Positions 25,990 to 36,848 are shown, numbered from the stretch's first letter. The stretch is DNA of 64,000 bases from Mycolicibacterium sp. CBMA 247 (GCF_009729095.1 NZ_VTGX01000005.1:1-64000); one strand, 5' to 3'. Program-made: numbers and translations. The notes: generated from the sequence alone by a model not told the origin.

Positions 25990-26661
25990 ATGAGCAACCT
26001 GCCTCCGACCGCGCCGAAAAACGAGCCGAAGAAGCGGCCCGCCTGGATTGTCGGCGGCCTGACGATCATCAGCTTCGTCGCGCTGCTGTGGCTGATCGAA
26101 CTGTGGGACTCCCTGACCAATCACCGCCTGGACAACAACGGCATCCGACCGCTGGAAACCGACGGGTTGTGGGGAATCCTGTTCGCACCGCTGCTGCACG
26201 CCAACTGGCAGCACCTTTTGGCGAATTCGGTGCCCGCGCTGGTGCTCGGTTTCCTGATGACGCTCGCGGGCATGTCGCGGTTCATCTTCGCGACCGCCAT
26301 CATCTGGATTCTCGGCGGCTTCGGCACCTGGCTCATCGGCAACATCGGAGCGCACTGCCCCTACGTCGGGGTGCGCTGCGAGGCCAACCACATCGGCGCA
26401 TCCGGCCTGATCTTCGGCTGGCTGGCGTTCCTGATCGTGTTCGGGTTCTTCACCCGCAAGGTGTGGGAGATCGTGGTCGGCGTCGTCGTGCTGTTGGCCT
26501 ACGGCAGCGTCCTGTTCGGGGTCCTGCCCGGTAATCCCGGGGTGTCCTGGCAGGGGCACATGTGTGGGGCCATTGCCGGTGTGATCGCCGCCTACGTGCT
26601 GTCCGGCCCGGAACGCAAGGCGCGGGAAGCGCGTAAGCGACCCAATCAGCTGACTTCATGA
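25990..26661 (+). CDS. Rhomboid-family intramembrane serine protease
   Basis: A polytopic membrane protein of 223 aa with six hydrophobic segments. The rhomboid catalytic Ser is in NHIGASGLIFGW and the His in WQGHMCGAIAG, giving the Ser-His dyad; the HANWQHLLAN segment is the conserved loop. Homologue of Rv1337; substrate unknown. ATG 25990 lies 10 bases after cysM and its TGA overlaps murI by four bases. The frame is open further upstream inside cysM, which was rejected. Confidence 0.92.
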   Translation: MSNLPPTAPKNEPKKRPAWIVGGLTIISFVALLWLIELWDSLTNHRLDNNGIRPLETDGLWGILFAPLLHANWQHLLANSVPALVLGFLMTLAGMSRFIFATAIIWILGGFGTWLIGNIGAHCPYVGVRCEANHIGASGLIFGWLAFLIVFGFFTRKVWEIVVGVVVLLAYGSVLFGVLPGNPGVSWQGHMCGAIAGVIAAYVLSGPERKAREARKRPNQLTS

Positions 26662-27482
26662 AAGACCAACTCGCACCCGTCGGCATCTTCGATTCCGGCG
26701 TCGGTGGGCTCACCGTGGCCCGCGCGATCATCGACCAACTTCCCGACGAGGACGTCATCTACGTCGGCGACACCGGCAACGGTCCCTATGGGCCGCTCAC
26801 CATTCCCGAGATCCGGGCGCACTCGCTGGCCATCGGCGACGATCTGGTGGCCCGCGGCGTCAAGGCTCTGGTGATTGCGTGCAATACCGCGTCGTCGGCG
26901 TGCCTTCGTGATGCCCGGGAGCGCTACTCACCGGTGCCGGTGGTCGAGGTGATCCTGCCCGCGGTGCGCCGCGCGGCGTCCGCCACCCGCAACGGACGCA
27001 TAGGGGTGATCGGAACTGCCGCGACGATCGCCTCGCGTGCCTATCAGGATGCCTTCGCCGCCGCGCGTGACACCGAGGTGTTCGGCGTGGCCTGCCCGCG
27101 GTTCGTCGACTTCGTGGAGCGCGGGGTCACCAGCGGCCGTCAGGTCCTCGGTCTGGCCGAGGGCTATCTGGAGCCACTGCAGCGCGCCGAGGTGGACACC
27201 CTGGTGTTGGGCTGCACGCACTATCCGATGCTGTCCGGGCTCATCCAGTTGGCGATGGGCGACAACGTCACGCTGGTGTCCTCGGCCGAGGAGACCGCCA
27301 AGGACCTGCTCCGGGTGCTCACCGAGCTGGATTTGCTGAAACCCCACGAATCGGGTCCGGCCCAACGGGTGTTCGAGGCCACCGGCGATCCCGAGGCGTT
27401 CACCGCGCTGGCCGCCCGCTTCCTGGGGCCGGGACTGGACGGGGCGCGCCAGGTCCGGCGTCACGCCGGCGTCGGAAAATGA
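26658..27482 (+). CDS. murI: Glutamate racemase
   Basis: Makes D-glutamate for peptidoglycan. Both active-site cysteines are seen, Cys75 (IACNTAS) and Cys186 (LGCTHYP), with the N-terminal GIFDSGVGGLTV. Length 274 aa. ATGA overlap with the rhomboid gene. Confidence 0.96.
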   Translation: MKDQLAPVGIFDSGVGGLTVARAIIDQLPDEDVIYVGDTGNGPYGPLTIPEIRAHSLAIGDDLVARGVKALVIACNTASSACLRDARERYSPVPVVEVILPAVRRAASATRNGRIGVIGTAATIASRAYQDAFAAARDTEVFGVACPRFVDFVERGVTSGRQVLGLAEGYLEPLQRAEVDTLVLGCTHYPMLSGLIQLAMGDNVTLVSSAEETAKDLLRVLTELDLLKPHESGPAQRVFEATGDPEAFTALAARFLGPGLDGARQVRRHAGVGK

Positions 27483-27546
27483 TCTCTGTCGCCCAAAGCG
27501 GCGATGTCTTGGCAACGTGCACAGCGGGCATGGCAAGCTAGACACT

Positions 27547-28314
27547 GTGCGATTGACCATCCTGGGATGCTCCGGCAGCGTTGTCGGCCCGGATTCGGCA
27601 GCCTCTGGCTATCTCGTCACCGCACCGGACACGGTTCCGATGGTCGTCGACTTCGGCGGTGGCGTCCTGGGTGCGCTTCAGCGTTATGCCGATCCGAATT
27701 CGGTCAACGTGTTGCTGTCGCATCTGCATGCCGATCACTGCCTTGATCTGCCCGGCCTGTTCGTCTGGCGCCGTTATCACCCGATCCCGGCCACCGAGCG
27801 CGGGCTGATGTACGGGCCGGCCAACACGTGGGCCCGGCTGGGCGCGGCGTCGTCGCCCGAGGGAGCCGAGATCGACGACTTCACCGACATCTTCGAGGTG
27901 CGTCACTGGGAGGACGGCTCCCCGGTGCAGCTGGGCACGCTCAACGTCACGCCGCGGCTGGTGTGTCACCCGACCGAGTCCTACGGCATGCGCTTCACCG
28001 ATCCGTCCGGGGCGACGCTGGTCTACAGCGGTGACACCGGATACTGCGATGCGCTGGTGGACCTGGCCCGCGGGGCCGACGTCTTCCTGTGCGAGGCGTC
28101 GTGGACGCACGATCCGTCCCATCCGCCCCGGCTGCACCTGTCGGGCACCGAGGCCGGACGTGCGGCCGCCGAAGCCGGTGTCGGCGAGCTGCTGTTGACC
28201 CACATTCCGCCGTGGACCTCGCGTGAGGACGTGATCAGCGAGGCCAAGGCCGAGTTCGACGGCCCGGTACACGCCGTGGTGTGCGGCGAGACCTTCGACG
28301 TCACCCGGGGCTGA
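27547..28314 (+). CDS. Metallo-beta-lactamase-fold phosphodiesterase (Rv1339-like, cAMP-degrading)
   Basis: A 255-aa metallo-beta-lactamase fold protein with the HxHxDH motif in LSHLHADHCLDLPG, the downstream His in CHPTES, the Asp in YSGDTGY and His in LTHIPPW. The M. tuberculosis homologue Rv1339 is reported as an atypical class II cAMP phosphodiesterase. With the cyclase at 3569, this window carries both synthesis and breakdown of cAMP. GTG 27547 (VRLTILGCSG) is preferred, because a start at 27517 adds ten unconvincing residues. Confidence 0.88.
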   Translation: MRLTILGCSGSVVGPDSAASGYLVTAPDTVPMVVDFGGGVLGALQRYADPNSVNVLLSHLHADHCLDLPGLFVWRRYHPIPATERGLMYGPANTWARLGAASSPEGAEIDDFTDIFEVRHWEDGSPVQLGTLNVTPRLVCHPTESYGMRFTDPSGATLVYSGDTGYCDALVDLARGADVFLCEASWTHDPSHPPRLHLSGTEAGRAAAEAGVGELLLTHIPPWTSREDVISEAKAEFDGPVHAVVCGETFDVTRG

Positions 28315-28331
28315 CCCGCTAGGGTTGGCGG

Positions 28332-29111
28332 GTGTCCAAGCGAGAAGACGGCCGCCTCGACGACGAGCTGCGCCCAGTAGTCATCACCCGCGGTTTCACG
28401 GCGCATCCCGCCGGCTCGGTACTGGTGGAGTTCGGCCAGACCCGCGTCATGTGCACCGCCTCGGTCACCGAAGGCGTACCGCGCTGGCGTAAGGGTTCCG
28501 GGCAGGGTTGGCTGACCGCCGAATACGCCATGCTGCCCGCGGCCACCCACGACCGCTCCGACCGGGAATCGGTCAAGGGCCGCGTGGGCGGGCGCACCCA
28601 GGAGATCAGCCGACTGGTCGGGCGCTCGCTGCGCGCGTGCATCGACCTCGGCGCGCTGGGGGAGAACACCATCGCGATCGACTGCGACGTGCTGCAGGCC
28701 GACGGCGGCACCCGCACCGCGGCCATCACCGGCGCGTACGTGGCGCTGTCCGATGCGGTGACGTATCTGGCTGCGGCTGGGCGGCTTTCCGATCCGCGCC
28801 CGCTGTCGTGCGCGATCGCGGCCGTGTCGGTCGGTGTGGTCGACGGCCGTGTCCGCGTCGATCTGCCCTACGTCGAGGACTCCCGTGCCGAGGTGGACAT
28901 GAACGTCGTCGCCACCGACACCGGCACCCTGGTGGAGATCCAGGGCACCGGCGAGGGGGCGACCTTCCCGCGGTCCACGCTGGACAAGATGCTCGACGTC
29001 GCGCTCGGTGCCTGCGAGCAACTGTTCGTGATCCAGCGCGAGGCACTGGAACTGCCGTATCCGGGCGTGCTGCCGGAGGGGCCGGCGCCCAAGAAAGCGT
29101 TTGGAAGCTGA
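28332..29111 (+). CDS. rphA: Ribonuclease PH
   Basis: A phosphate-dependent 3'-5' exoribonuclease that trims tRNA 3' ends. The 259-aa protein has the typical REDGR near its start, EYAMLPAATHDRSDRE and the RTAAITGAYVAL segment. The GTG start lies 17 bases after the phosphodiesterase gene. The next gene, rdgB, begins at the base after its stop codon. Confidence 0.95.
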   Translation: MSKREDGRLDDELRPVVITRGFTAHPAGSVLVEFGQTRVMCTASVTEGVPRWRKGSGQGWLTAEYAMLPAATHDRSDRESVKGRVGGRTQEISRLVGRSLRACIDLGALGENTIAIDCDVLQADGGTRTAAITGAYVALSDAVTYLAAAGRLSDPRPLSCAIAAVSVGVVDGRVRVDLPYVEDSRAEVDMNVVATDTGTLVEIQGTGEGATFPRSTLDKMLDVALGACEQLFVIQREALELPYPGVLPEGPAPKKAFGS

Positions 29112-29717
29112 GTGCCTGAGCTGTTGGTGGCCAGCCGCAACGCCAAGAAGCTGGCCGAGTTGCGGCGCGTGCTGGATGCCGCCGGGGTGACCGGGCTGGA
29201 CTTGCTGTCCCTGGCCGATGTCGCGCCTTTCGACGAGGCACCCGAGACCGGCGCCACCTTCGAGGACAATGCGCTGGCCAAGGCTTTGGACGGGTTCCGT
29301 GCCACTGGGTTGGCTTGTGTGGCAGACGATTCCGGGATCTCGGTGGACGCGTTGAACGGGATGCCCGGAGTGCTGTCGGCCCGGTGGTCGGGGGTACACG
29401 GCGACGATGCCGCCAACACAGCGTTGCTGTTGGGCCAATTGGGCGACGTTCCCTACGCGCGTCGCGGCGCAGCCTTCGTGTCGGCGTGTGCGTTGGTCTC
29501 TGCGTCTGGTCAGACCGTGGTGCGGGGCGAGTGGCCCGGCACGGTCACCCACGAACCCCGCGGCGAAGGCGGGTTCGGCTACGACCCGGTGTTCCTGCCC
29601 GACGGATCTACCCGCACCGCCGCCGAATTGACGCCCGCCGAGAAGGACGCGGCGTCACATCGTGGGCGGGCGCTGGCGTTGTTGGTGCCGGCGCTGCGGG
29701 AGTTGGCCGGGTCCTAG
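29112..29717 (+). CDS. rdgB: XTP/dITP pyrophosphatase (Ham1/RdgB)
   Basis: Hydrolyses deaminated purine triphosphates (XTP, ITP) and so keeps them out of nucleic acids. LLVASRNAKKLAEL at the N-terminus, TFEDNALAKA, DDSGISVDALNG and FGYDPVFLPDG are the family motifs. 201 aa from GTG directly abutting the rphA stop; the two are certainly co-transcribed. Confidence 0.95.
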   Translation: MPELLVASRNAKKLAELRRVLDAAGVTGLDLLSLADVAPFDEAPETGATFEDNALAKALDGFRATGLACVADDSGISVDALNGMPGVLSARWSGVHGDDAANTALLLGQLGDVPYARRGAAFVSACALVSASGQTVVRGEWPGTVTHEPRGEGGFGYDPVFLPDGSTRTAAELTPAEKDAASHRGRALALLVPALRELAGS

Positions 29718-29744
29718 AGCCCGGCCTACTTGGGCCTGCTCGGC

Positions 29745-30089
29745 CTAGATGTCGAAGCGTCCCTTGATGTCCTGCGTGTTGAAGTGCTCGACGATGATGC
29801 CCACCAGCGGGATGGTGCCGGCGAGTAGGACGCCGATGGTCTTGCCGATGGGCCAGCGGATCTTGACCGCGAGGTTCGCCGTGAACAGCAGGTAGGCGAA
29901 GTACACCCAACCGTGCACGATGCCGATCCAGCTCGGCGGATTGTCCACCTGCACGATGTACTTGAGCACCATCTCGTAGCACAGCGCTATGAGCCAGATG
30001 CCGGTCGTCCAGGCCATCACGCGGTAGCCCAGCAGGGCCTTGCGGATGGTCTCCTTGGGAGTGGTGACCTCGGCCTGCGGTTCGGTCAT
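29745..30089 (-). CDS. DUF3817 integral membrane protein (Rv1342c-like)
   Basis: A 114-aa protein with three hydrophobic spans, matching the DUF3817 family and the position of Rv1342c. GIVHGWVYFAYLLF and IPLVGIIVEH are typical. It overlaps the upstream LprD-like gene by four bases (ATGA), so the two are translationally coupled. Function unknown. Paralogous to the gene at 7992. Confidence 0.9.
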   Translation of the reverse strand: MTEPQAEVTTPKETIRKALLGYRVMAWTTGIWLIALCYEMVLKYIVQVDNPPSWIGIVHGWVYFAYLLFTANLAVKIRWPIGKTIGVLLAGTIPLVGIIVEHFNTQDIKGRFDI

Positions 30090-30469
30090 CTATCGGTCCT
30101 GTCTTTCTTCTCGGGCTGGGCGTCGGACTTGGCCAGCCCGGCAAGGTAGGCGTTGTACTCGGAGAGTTCTTGGTCGCCGGCGTCCGGGGTCGCGGACCCG
30201 GGACGCTCCGGCAGCAGGCCCGCGGGGATCTCGGTGACCTCGCCGGTTGCCCGCTCCGGCGGAGCGTCCTCGTATCGGACGAACTTGTAGTAGGCGTAGA
30301 AGCAGAACCCGGCGAACATCGGCCACTGCAACGCGTAGCCCAGATTCTGGAAGGTGCCCGAGGCCGATTCGTAACGCGTCCACTGCCACCAGGCCAGTGC
30401 CATGCAGCCGGCGGCGCCAAGACAGACCAGCGCGATCAGCGCTGGCCTCCTACGCCGTGTAGTGGACAT
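30086..30469 (-). CDS. Small membrane or lipoprotein, LprD-like (Rv1343c)
   Basis: A 127-aa protein starting MSTTRRRRPAL. An N-terminal hydrophobic stretch contains LGAAGC, which resembles but does not perfectly fit a lipobox because the -3 position is Ala. A second hydrophobic segment is around WPMFAGFCFYAYY, and the C-terminal half is charged. ATG 30469 was chosen because residues before it are low-complexity and have no counterpart. It pairs with the DUF3817 gene as in M. tuberculosis. No function is known. Confidence 0.8.
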   Translation of the reverse strand: MSTTRRRRPALIALVCLGAAGCMALAWWQWTRYESASGTFQNLGYALQWPMFAGFCFYAYYKFVRYEDAPPERATGEVTEIPAGLLPERPGSATPDAGDQELSEYNAYLAGLAKSDAQPEKKDRTDR

Positions 30470-30684
30470 TCGTCCACGGTACCGCGCGGTGCTTGGGGCC
30501 GACGAATGTGTCGAGGTGGGCAGTGGCGGCCCTGCGATGAATCGAGACGACGTACTTGTTGGAACGTGTCCAAAGGATGTCAATGTTGTCTCGCGCGGCG
30601 CCCCTCTCGACGGCTGACGCATCCAACGTATTGCTGACCTCCGACAAGTTCGGCGACCAACTGAGCGGTACGATCAGGAGCCTT

Positions 30685-30767
30685 GCGGGCGTGATGGAAC
30701 GGCAGACATGCCGGCTTTAGGTGCCGGTGCTCGAGAGAGCGTGAGGGTTCGAATCCCTCCGCCCGCA
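30685..30767 (+). tRNA. tRNA-Leu (anticodon UAG)
   Basis: The acceptor stem GCGGGCG/CGCCCGC closes the 83-nt molecule. The anticodon stem CCGGC/GCCGG holds loop TTTAGGT with anticodon TAG, reading CUA leucine codons. A long variable arm (GTGCTCGAGAGAGC region) marks it as a class II tRNA. The T arm is GAGGGTTCGAATCCCTC. The 3' CCA is not encoded. The 215 bp before it, up to the LprD-like gene, hold no gene I can support. Confidence 0.95.
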
Positions 30768-30817
30768 CTCAGGTCGCATGTGACCTCGAAGTGCGCTATC
30801 GCATGCGATACCGGGAT

Positions 30818-31564
30818 TCAAGGTCGGTAGTCGCTCCTCGCACCATCGACCAGCGGCGCCCGCCGCAACTCTTCCCGCAGCGAAACGATCTCGGCGCGCA
30901 ACTCATCGATATGCGCCGACGTCACGGCCGCGCTGGCGGATTCGTCGGTCGCCACGGTCTGCACGATCCACGACGCGATGGTCGCGGTGATCGAGCCGAC
31001 CAGGCTGATCCCGCCAATCATCAACAGCGCGGCGATGACTCGCCCGGTCGTGGTCACCGGATACATGTCGCCGTAGCCGACGGTGGTGATGGTGGTGATC
31101 GCCCACCACATCGCATCGCCGAAGTTGGTGATGTGCGCGTCGGATTGGCCGCGTTCGGCCTGCAGCACGGCCAGCGATGCGACGTACACCAGCAGGATCG
31201 CGCCCGAGATCGTGTAGAGCACGACTTTGCCGCGGATGGCATGGCCGACGGCCTTCTGAATTACCCCGATCAACACGACCAGACGCAACAGGCGCAGTGG
31301 TCGCAGCAGCGGCAACACCACGATTGCCAGGTCGACGAGGTGCGTCCGGAACCAGCGCTTGCGGTCCTCGGCCAGATACAGCCGGGCCGCGTAGTCGACC
31401 GTGAATGCGGCCCAGGTAAGAAATGTCACCAGGTCGAGCGCCCGTGCCGCCAACCCGTGCGGCTGCACCAGCACCTCCACGGTGTAGGCCGCGAGGAACA
31501 CCGCTGCCACCGAGGCCAACGGCCACTCGGCGCGTGCCTCCCATTTGTCGAGGCGCTGCTGCAT
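30818..31564 (-). CDS. Voltage-gated-type potassium channel
   Basis: A 248-aa ion channel of the six-helix type. The K+ selectivity filter is TTVGYGDMYP, after the pore helix FGDAMWWAITT. The S4-like segment RPLRLLRLVVLIGV carries spaced arginines. The C-terminus is a short coiled region (IDELRAEIVSLREEL). ATG 31564 (MQQRLDKW) was chosen because the upstream frame is non-homologous; GTG 31570 is an alternative. It lies just after tRNA-Leu in the opposite orientation and is divergent from the next gene. A 14-bp perfect palindrome, TATCGCATGCGATA (30797-30810), lies beyond its stop. Confidence 0.93.
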   Translation of the reverse strand: MQQRLDKWEARAEWPLASVAAVFLAAYTVEVLVQPHGLAARALDLVTFLTWAAFTVDYAARLYLAEDRKRWFRTHLVDLAIVVLPLLRPLRLLRLVVLIGVIQKAVGHAIRGKVVLYTISGAILLVYVASLAVLQAERGQSDAHITNFGDAMWWAITTITTVGYGDMYPVTTTGRVIAALLMIGGISLVGSITATIASWIVQTVATDESASAAVTSAHIDELRAEIVSLREELRRAPLVDGARSDYRP

Positions 31565-31676
31565 CGTCACCGCAAAAGTGTGCGGCACTGCCCGCCAATC
31601 GCCGGACAGTGGGGATACCGACGATGGACGATGGAGATCAGACTGTGTGAATCGAGTTGTGGTGGGAGGAGAACCG

Positions 31677-32051
31677 ATGATCGAACTACTGCCGGATATG
31701 CCGAATGGAGTTGTGGGTATCCGGGTCTCCGGCAAGGTGGAGGGCGACGACCTCCGTGAGTTCCGGCCGAAGATGGACGAACTGTTCAAGACCGGTGACA
31801 TCAGGATCGTCGAGGTCATCTCGCCGGATTATGCGGGCTTTGGACCGGGTGGGTTGGTCCAGGATCTGAAGCTCGGGATCGGCGCGCTGGTGCAGCACCA
31901 CTCCGCGTTCAAACGGATCGCGGTGGTGTCCGACAAGGATTGGGTCGCCCACGCGATGCATGCGTTTGCCTGGATGATTCCCGGCGAACTCAAGATCTTC
32001 GGCCTCGACGAACTCGACGCGGCCAAGCAGTGGGCAGCGGGGGACCGCTGA
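31677..32051 (+). CDS. SpoIIAA-like STAS domain protein
   Basis: A 124-aa single-domain protein resembling the SpoIIAA-like/DUF3478 STAS group, with GVVGIRVSGKVEGDDL at the N-terminus and KRIAVVSDKDWVAHAM in the middle. The fold is linked to small-molecule or lipid-like binding, but no substrate can be named. GGGAGGA (31664-31670) is a strong ribosome-binding site before ATG 31677. It converges with the FAAL gene, stops three bases apart. Confidence 0.82.
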   Translation: MIELLPDMPNGVVGIRVSGKVEGDDLREFRPKMDELFKTGDIRIVEVISPDYAGFGPGGLVQDLKLGIGALVQHHSAFKRIAVVSDKDWVAHAMHAFAWMIPGELKIFGLDELDAAKQWAAGDR

Positions 32052-32054
32052 GCC

Positions 32055-33887
<1,833 letters not shown>

Positions 33888-33977
33888 ACCGCAAGACTAA
33901 TAGTGGCTCTAATTAAGCCCTGCAGCGCGGTCGCGTGGGAGTTGTCACCCGGTGCGTCGAATGTGATTTCGGTCTCT

Positions 33978-34496
33978 TTATCGGGGTCCGTCCACGGCAT
34001 AAGTCCCGTTACTGTCGATGAATTCCACGATCACCCTGCGCAGGGTGTCATTCATCTCGACGGCGCACGTGAACGTCGCGCCTGCCCGCACGACCGGATT
34101 CTTGCCGTTGTTGCATGCCACCGCGACGATGCGGTTGGCCCCGTAGCCGTTGATCGGATCGGACAGGATCTGTGCGACCCCGGCCTCGGCCTGGCGGACG
34201 TCGAGTCTGGTGCCGCGGGCGTCCGAGCGGCTCCACGTCCACAGTCCGGCGCCGATCACCGCCACGACGGCGGCGGCCGCACCGATGAGCAGACGCCGGT
34301 CGATCGGCTTGGGATTGGGCCGTGGCGGCGGTTGCGGTGCGGGCCGCGGTTGGTGCTGTGGCGGCTGGGGAGCGGGCCGTGCCTGGTGCTGTGCCGGCGG
34401 ACCGGGTGGCGGAGTCCATGCGGGCCGGGCCGGGCGGGCGCCCGGTGGGGGTGCGCCACCCGGCCGCACCCACCAGGGTTGCTCGGGACCGCTCAT
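33978..34496 (-). CDS. Proline-rich single-pass membrane protein with DUF4333 domain
   Basis: A 172-aa protein. Residues 1-65 are Pro/Ala/Gln-rich (repeats of RPAPQPP), 68-88 form one transmembrane helix (LLIGAAAAVVAVIGAGLW), and 95-172 match the small DUF4333 domain with a probable disulfide pair (VACNN and TFTCAVEM). The topology would place the domain outside the membrane. It follows the lipoprotein metallopeptidase by 27 bases and probably shares its operon. Confidence 0.85.
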   Translation of the reverse strand: MSGPEQPWWVRPGGAPPPGARPARPAWTPPPGPPAQHQARPAPQPPQHQPRPAPQPPPRPNPKPIDRRLLIGAAAAVVAVIGAGLWTWSRSDARGTRLDVRQAEAGVAQILSDPINGYGANRIVAVACNNGKNPVVRAGATFTCAVEMNDTLRRVIVEFIDSNGTYAVDGPR

Positions 34497-34523
34497 CGGT
34501 TGTCCTCGACTGGGCTCATCGGC

Positions 34524-35963
34524 TCACGGGAACCGTTGGTAGCACTGTGCGTCGTCACCTTGCAGACCGGATCGGTAGGCCAGGATGCGGGTGAACCCGG
34601 CCGGCAGCACCCTGCCGTTGACATCGCTGGCGGCCAGCCCGTTGGTGAGCAGGCTGCTGATGGCCTCGTCGGTGTCACCGGCGGACAGTGTGATCGGCTG
34701 GCCGGGCTCGGCCATCCTGGCCTGCCCCACGCCGGTCAGGCAGCCGGTGCGCATGGCGGCCACCGGAGTGTCGAGTGCTAGGTCTCTCTCGTGTTGTACG
34801 GCCAGCGCATACCGCGATGTGAACACCGAGATCGCCGAGTTGTCCCCTTGCAGGAGTTCCTGCTCGTCGTTCTCATTCCTGGCTTCCCCCAAGGCTTTCA
34901 GCCCGTCCAGATCCACCACGATGGTGTTGGTCGCCGGGCAGTAGGACGCCGGTGGTGACGGCCCGGCGTCGGGGCATGCGCTGGGCTCGGTGCTCAGCGC
35001 CGGTGGGTTGGCGGGTGCGTAAATGCTTTGCAGCGACCGCATCGTCTTGTCCAGCAGATCGAGGGTGATGGTGTTGTTGCCGTTCTGCGCGCCGCCGAAG
35101 AGGTCGGGGTCGAGGAACTTGGGCAGGTCACCGCGGCGCTTCTTGATCTCGGCGGAGTCCATCGCCGCGCACTGGTCGACATTGCCGCTGAAACCGATCT
35201 GGAACGCGCTGACCCGGTCCAGTGCCGATCCGTGTTCGTTTCCGGTGAGCGCGGCGTCCACCCGCGTCATCAACGGATCGCGGATGTAGATGAGGCCGCC
35301 GAGGACGTGGTTGAGCCCGTCGCCGGTGCTCAACTCGAAGCGCGGCGATTTGTCTGCGGCCACCCAGCGCAGGTAGACCCCGGCGAGGCAATCGGCCTGT
35401 TGCTCGGCAACCAATACCGGCGTGCTGTCGTTGACCAGCCGGGCCTGTTGCTGGACGGCATGGCCGTACTCGTGGGCCATCACTCCGACCACACCCATCT
35501 GGCCGAAATACTGTGCCGCAACGGGAATCGCCACGCCGCGGTCCCAGGCCATCACGTCGCTTTTCAAGCAGTAGAAGGCATTGGTCAGGCCGACGGTGCT
35601 CTCACCGCAGAGCTCGAGCCCGGGGGAGACGTCGGAGTTGAACGACACCAGCCGGGAAACGGGGGTGAAGGTTCCGGGCAGTGAACCGCCGGCGTAGTTC
35701 TGCGACCAGAAATCCTCGATGTCGTCGACGGCCAGCAGGGCCAGGTCGTCGATCTGCCCGCCGTCGGTGTTCTCGGCTCGGCGCGTGGGTGCGGGTGCAT
35801 CGGGTCGGGTCCCGCTGTGTCCGTCGGTCACCGGCAGGCCGCCGACCCGATCGGAGAGGAACAACATCGAGGTTGCCCGGCCCCCGATCACCGTGGCGTT
35901 ACCGCACCCGGCCAGCAGTACCGCACAGCAGGCCAGACCGAGCCACCAGCGAAGCCTCGCCAA
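34524..35963 (-). CDS. Putative lipoprotein neutral zinc metallopeptidase (paralogue)
   Basis: A 479-aa exported protein with signal peptide and lipobox VLLAGC, zinc motif MAHEYGHAVQQQ and downstream VAEQQADCLAGVYLRWV. It resembles the 17279-18721 protein along its whole length, including NTDGG near residue 70, WDRGV before the zinc site, and the shared C-terminal GLAASDVNG. Unlike that gene it is followed by a DUF4333 membrane protein. Substrate unknown. Confidence 0.88.
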   Translation of the reverse strand: MARLRWWLGLACCAVLLAGCGNATVIGGRATSMLFLSDRVGGLPVTDGHSGTRPDAPAPTRRAENTDGGQIDDLALLAVDDIEDFWSQNYAGGSLPGTFTPVSRLVSFNSDVSPGLELCGESTVGLTNAFYCLKSDVMAWDRGVAIPVAAQYFGQMGVVGVMAHEYGHAVQQQARLVNDSTPVLVAEQQADCLAGVYLRWVAADKSPRFELSTGDGLNHVLGGLIYIRDPLMTRVDAALTGNEHGSALDRVSAFQIGFSGNVDQCAAMDSAEIKKRRGDLPKFLDPDLFGGAQNGNNTITLDLLDKTMRSLQSIYAPANPPALSTEPSACPDAGPSPPASYCPATNTIVVDLDGLKALGEARNENDEQELLQGDNSAISVFTSRYALAVQHERDLALDTPVAAMRTGCLTGVGQARMAEPGQPITLSAGDTDEAISSLLTNGLAASDVNGRVLPAGFTRILAYRSGLQGDDAQCYQRFP

Positions 35964-36061
35964 CTGATCCGCCTTCCGTGCGATACGCCCCTGCCAGTTC
36001 TACCTGCTCGCGCCGTTGTTCGGCACGGGCCGCCGATGACCTGGGCGACAATGGCACCGCT

Positions 36062-36706
36062 ATGTGCACGTTCGACGATCTGGTGGCTCGGGTGCTGGCG
36101 CGCGCGGCAGAGCCGGGGACGTCCGTCGTCGGGATCACCGGGGCGCCGGGGGTGGGTAAATCCACGCTGACGGAGTCGCTGCTGGTCGCCGCGCGGGCCC
36201 GGCTGGGCGTAGCGGCGGTGGCGCAGGTTCCGATGGACGGATTCCACCTCGCCGACGTCGAACTGCGCAGGCTTGGCCGGCTGGACCGCAAGGGTGCACC
36301 GGACACCTTCGACGTTGCCGGCTACGCGGCGTTGCTGCGCCGTATCCGCACTCGCACCGAGGTCGTCTACGTCCCGGGCTTCGAGCGCGACGTCGAGCAG
36401 CCGATCGCCGGTGCGATCCCGGTGTTCCCGGAGACGGCCGTGGTGCTCACCGAGGGCAATTACCTGCTGCTCGACGATCCCGGGTGGTCCGCCGTGGCCG
36501 CCGAGATCGACGAAATCTGGTATTGCGCAATAGAAGACGACGTGCGTCTCACGCGTCTGGTGGATCGGCACATCGCCTTCGGCAAGCCGGCGTACGCGGC
36601 GCGGCGTTGGGTTGCCGAGGTCGACGAGCCCAACGCCCGCTTGGTGGCGGCCACCGCGGAGCGGGCCGATCTGGTGGTCCGGCTCGCCGGCGTCACGATC
36701 CAGTGA
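36062..36706 (+). CDS. P-loop nucleoside/pantothenate-kinase-like protein
   Basis: A 214-aa kinase of the uridine kinase/pantothenate kinase-like group. Walker A is GAPGVGKST (about 29-37), followed by VPMDGFHLADVEL, a Walker-B-like LTEGNYLLLDD, and DDVRLTRLVDRHIAFGK as lid region. These are the motifs of the nucleoside/nucleotide kinase family whose substrates include sugars and pantothenate; the exact substrate cannot be read. ATG 36062 was chosen because the upstream frame overlaps the divergent lipoprotein gene. It borders the decayed ahpCD stretch. Confidence 0.85.
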   Translation: MCTFDDLVARVLARAAEPGTSVVGITGAPGVGKSTLTESLLVAARARLGVAAVAQVPMDGFHLADVELRRLGRLDRKGAPDTFDVAGYAALLRRIRTRTEVVYVPGFERDVEQPIAGAIPVFPETAVVLTEGNYLLLDDPGWSAVAAEIDEIWYCAIEDDVRLTRLVDRHIAFGKPAYAARRWVAEVDEPNARLVAATAERADLVVRLAGVTIQ

Positions 36707-36747
36707 TCCCCAACTCGCACTGATGTCGTTTGTGTGCATAATCACGC

Positions 36748-36846
36748 CTGGTCGACGCGCTGCAGTCCGACGAGCTGTGCGCATGCAACTGGCGCAAGGG
36801 CGACCCGACGCTGAACGCCGGTGAGCTGCTGGCCGAGGCGGTCTGA
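36748..36846 (+). pseudogene. ahpC: ahpC remnant (last 32 codons)
   Basis: The frame reads LVDALQSDELCACNW, then RKGDPTLNAGELLAEAV and stop. This is the C-terminus of alkyl hydroperoxide reductase AhpC, including the CACNWRKGD signature. Nothing of the first four fifths of the gene remains; upstream sequence joins unrelated DNA ending in the kinase gene. It is followed two bases later by the ahpD start, the normal ahpC-ahpD order, so this is the scar of a deleted operon. Confidence 0.88.
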
Positions 36847-36848
36847 CC

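Noticed and set aside
28023..29552. A 509-codon open frame on the - strand across rphA and rdgB
   Set aside because: It spans two well-supported genes in antisense and has no family resemblance.
30797..30810. Perfect palindrome TATCGCATGCGATA as a terminator for tRNA-Leu
   Set aside because: A palindrome without loop bases or T-tract is a poor RNA hairpin; it may bind a protein but nothing supports a specific role.
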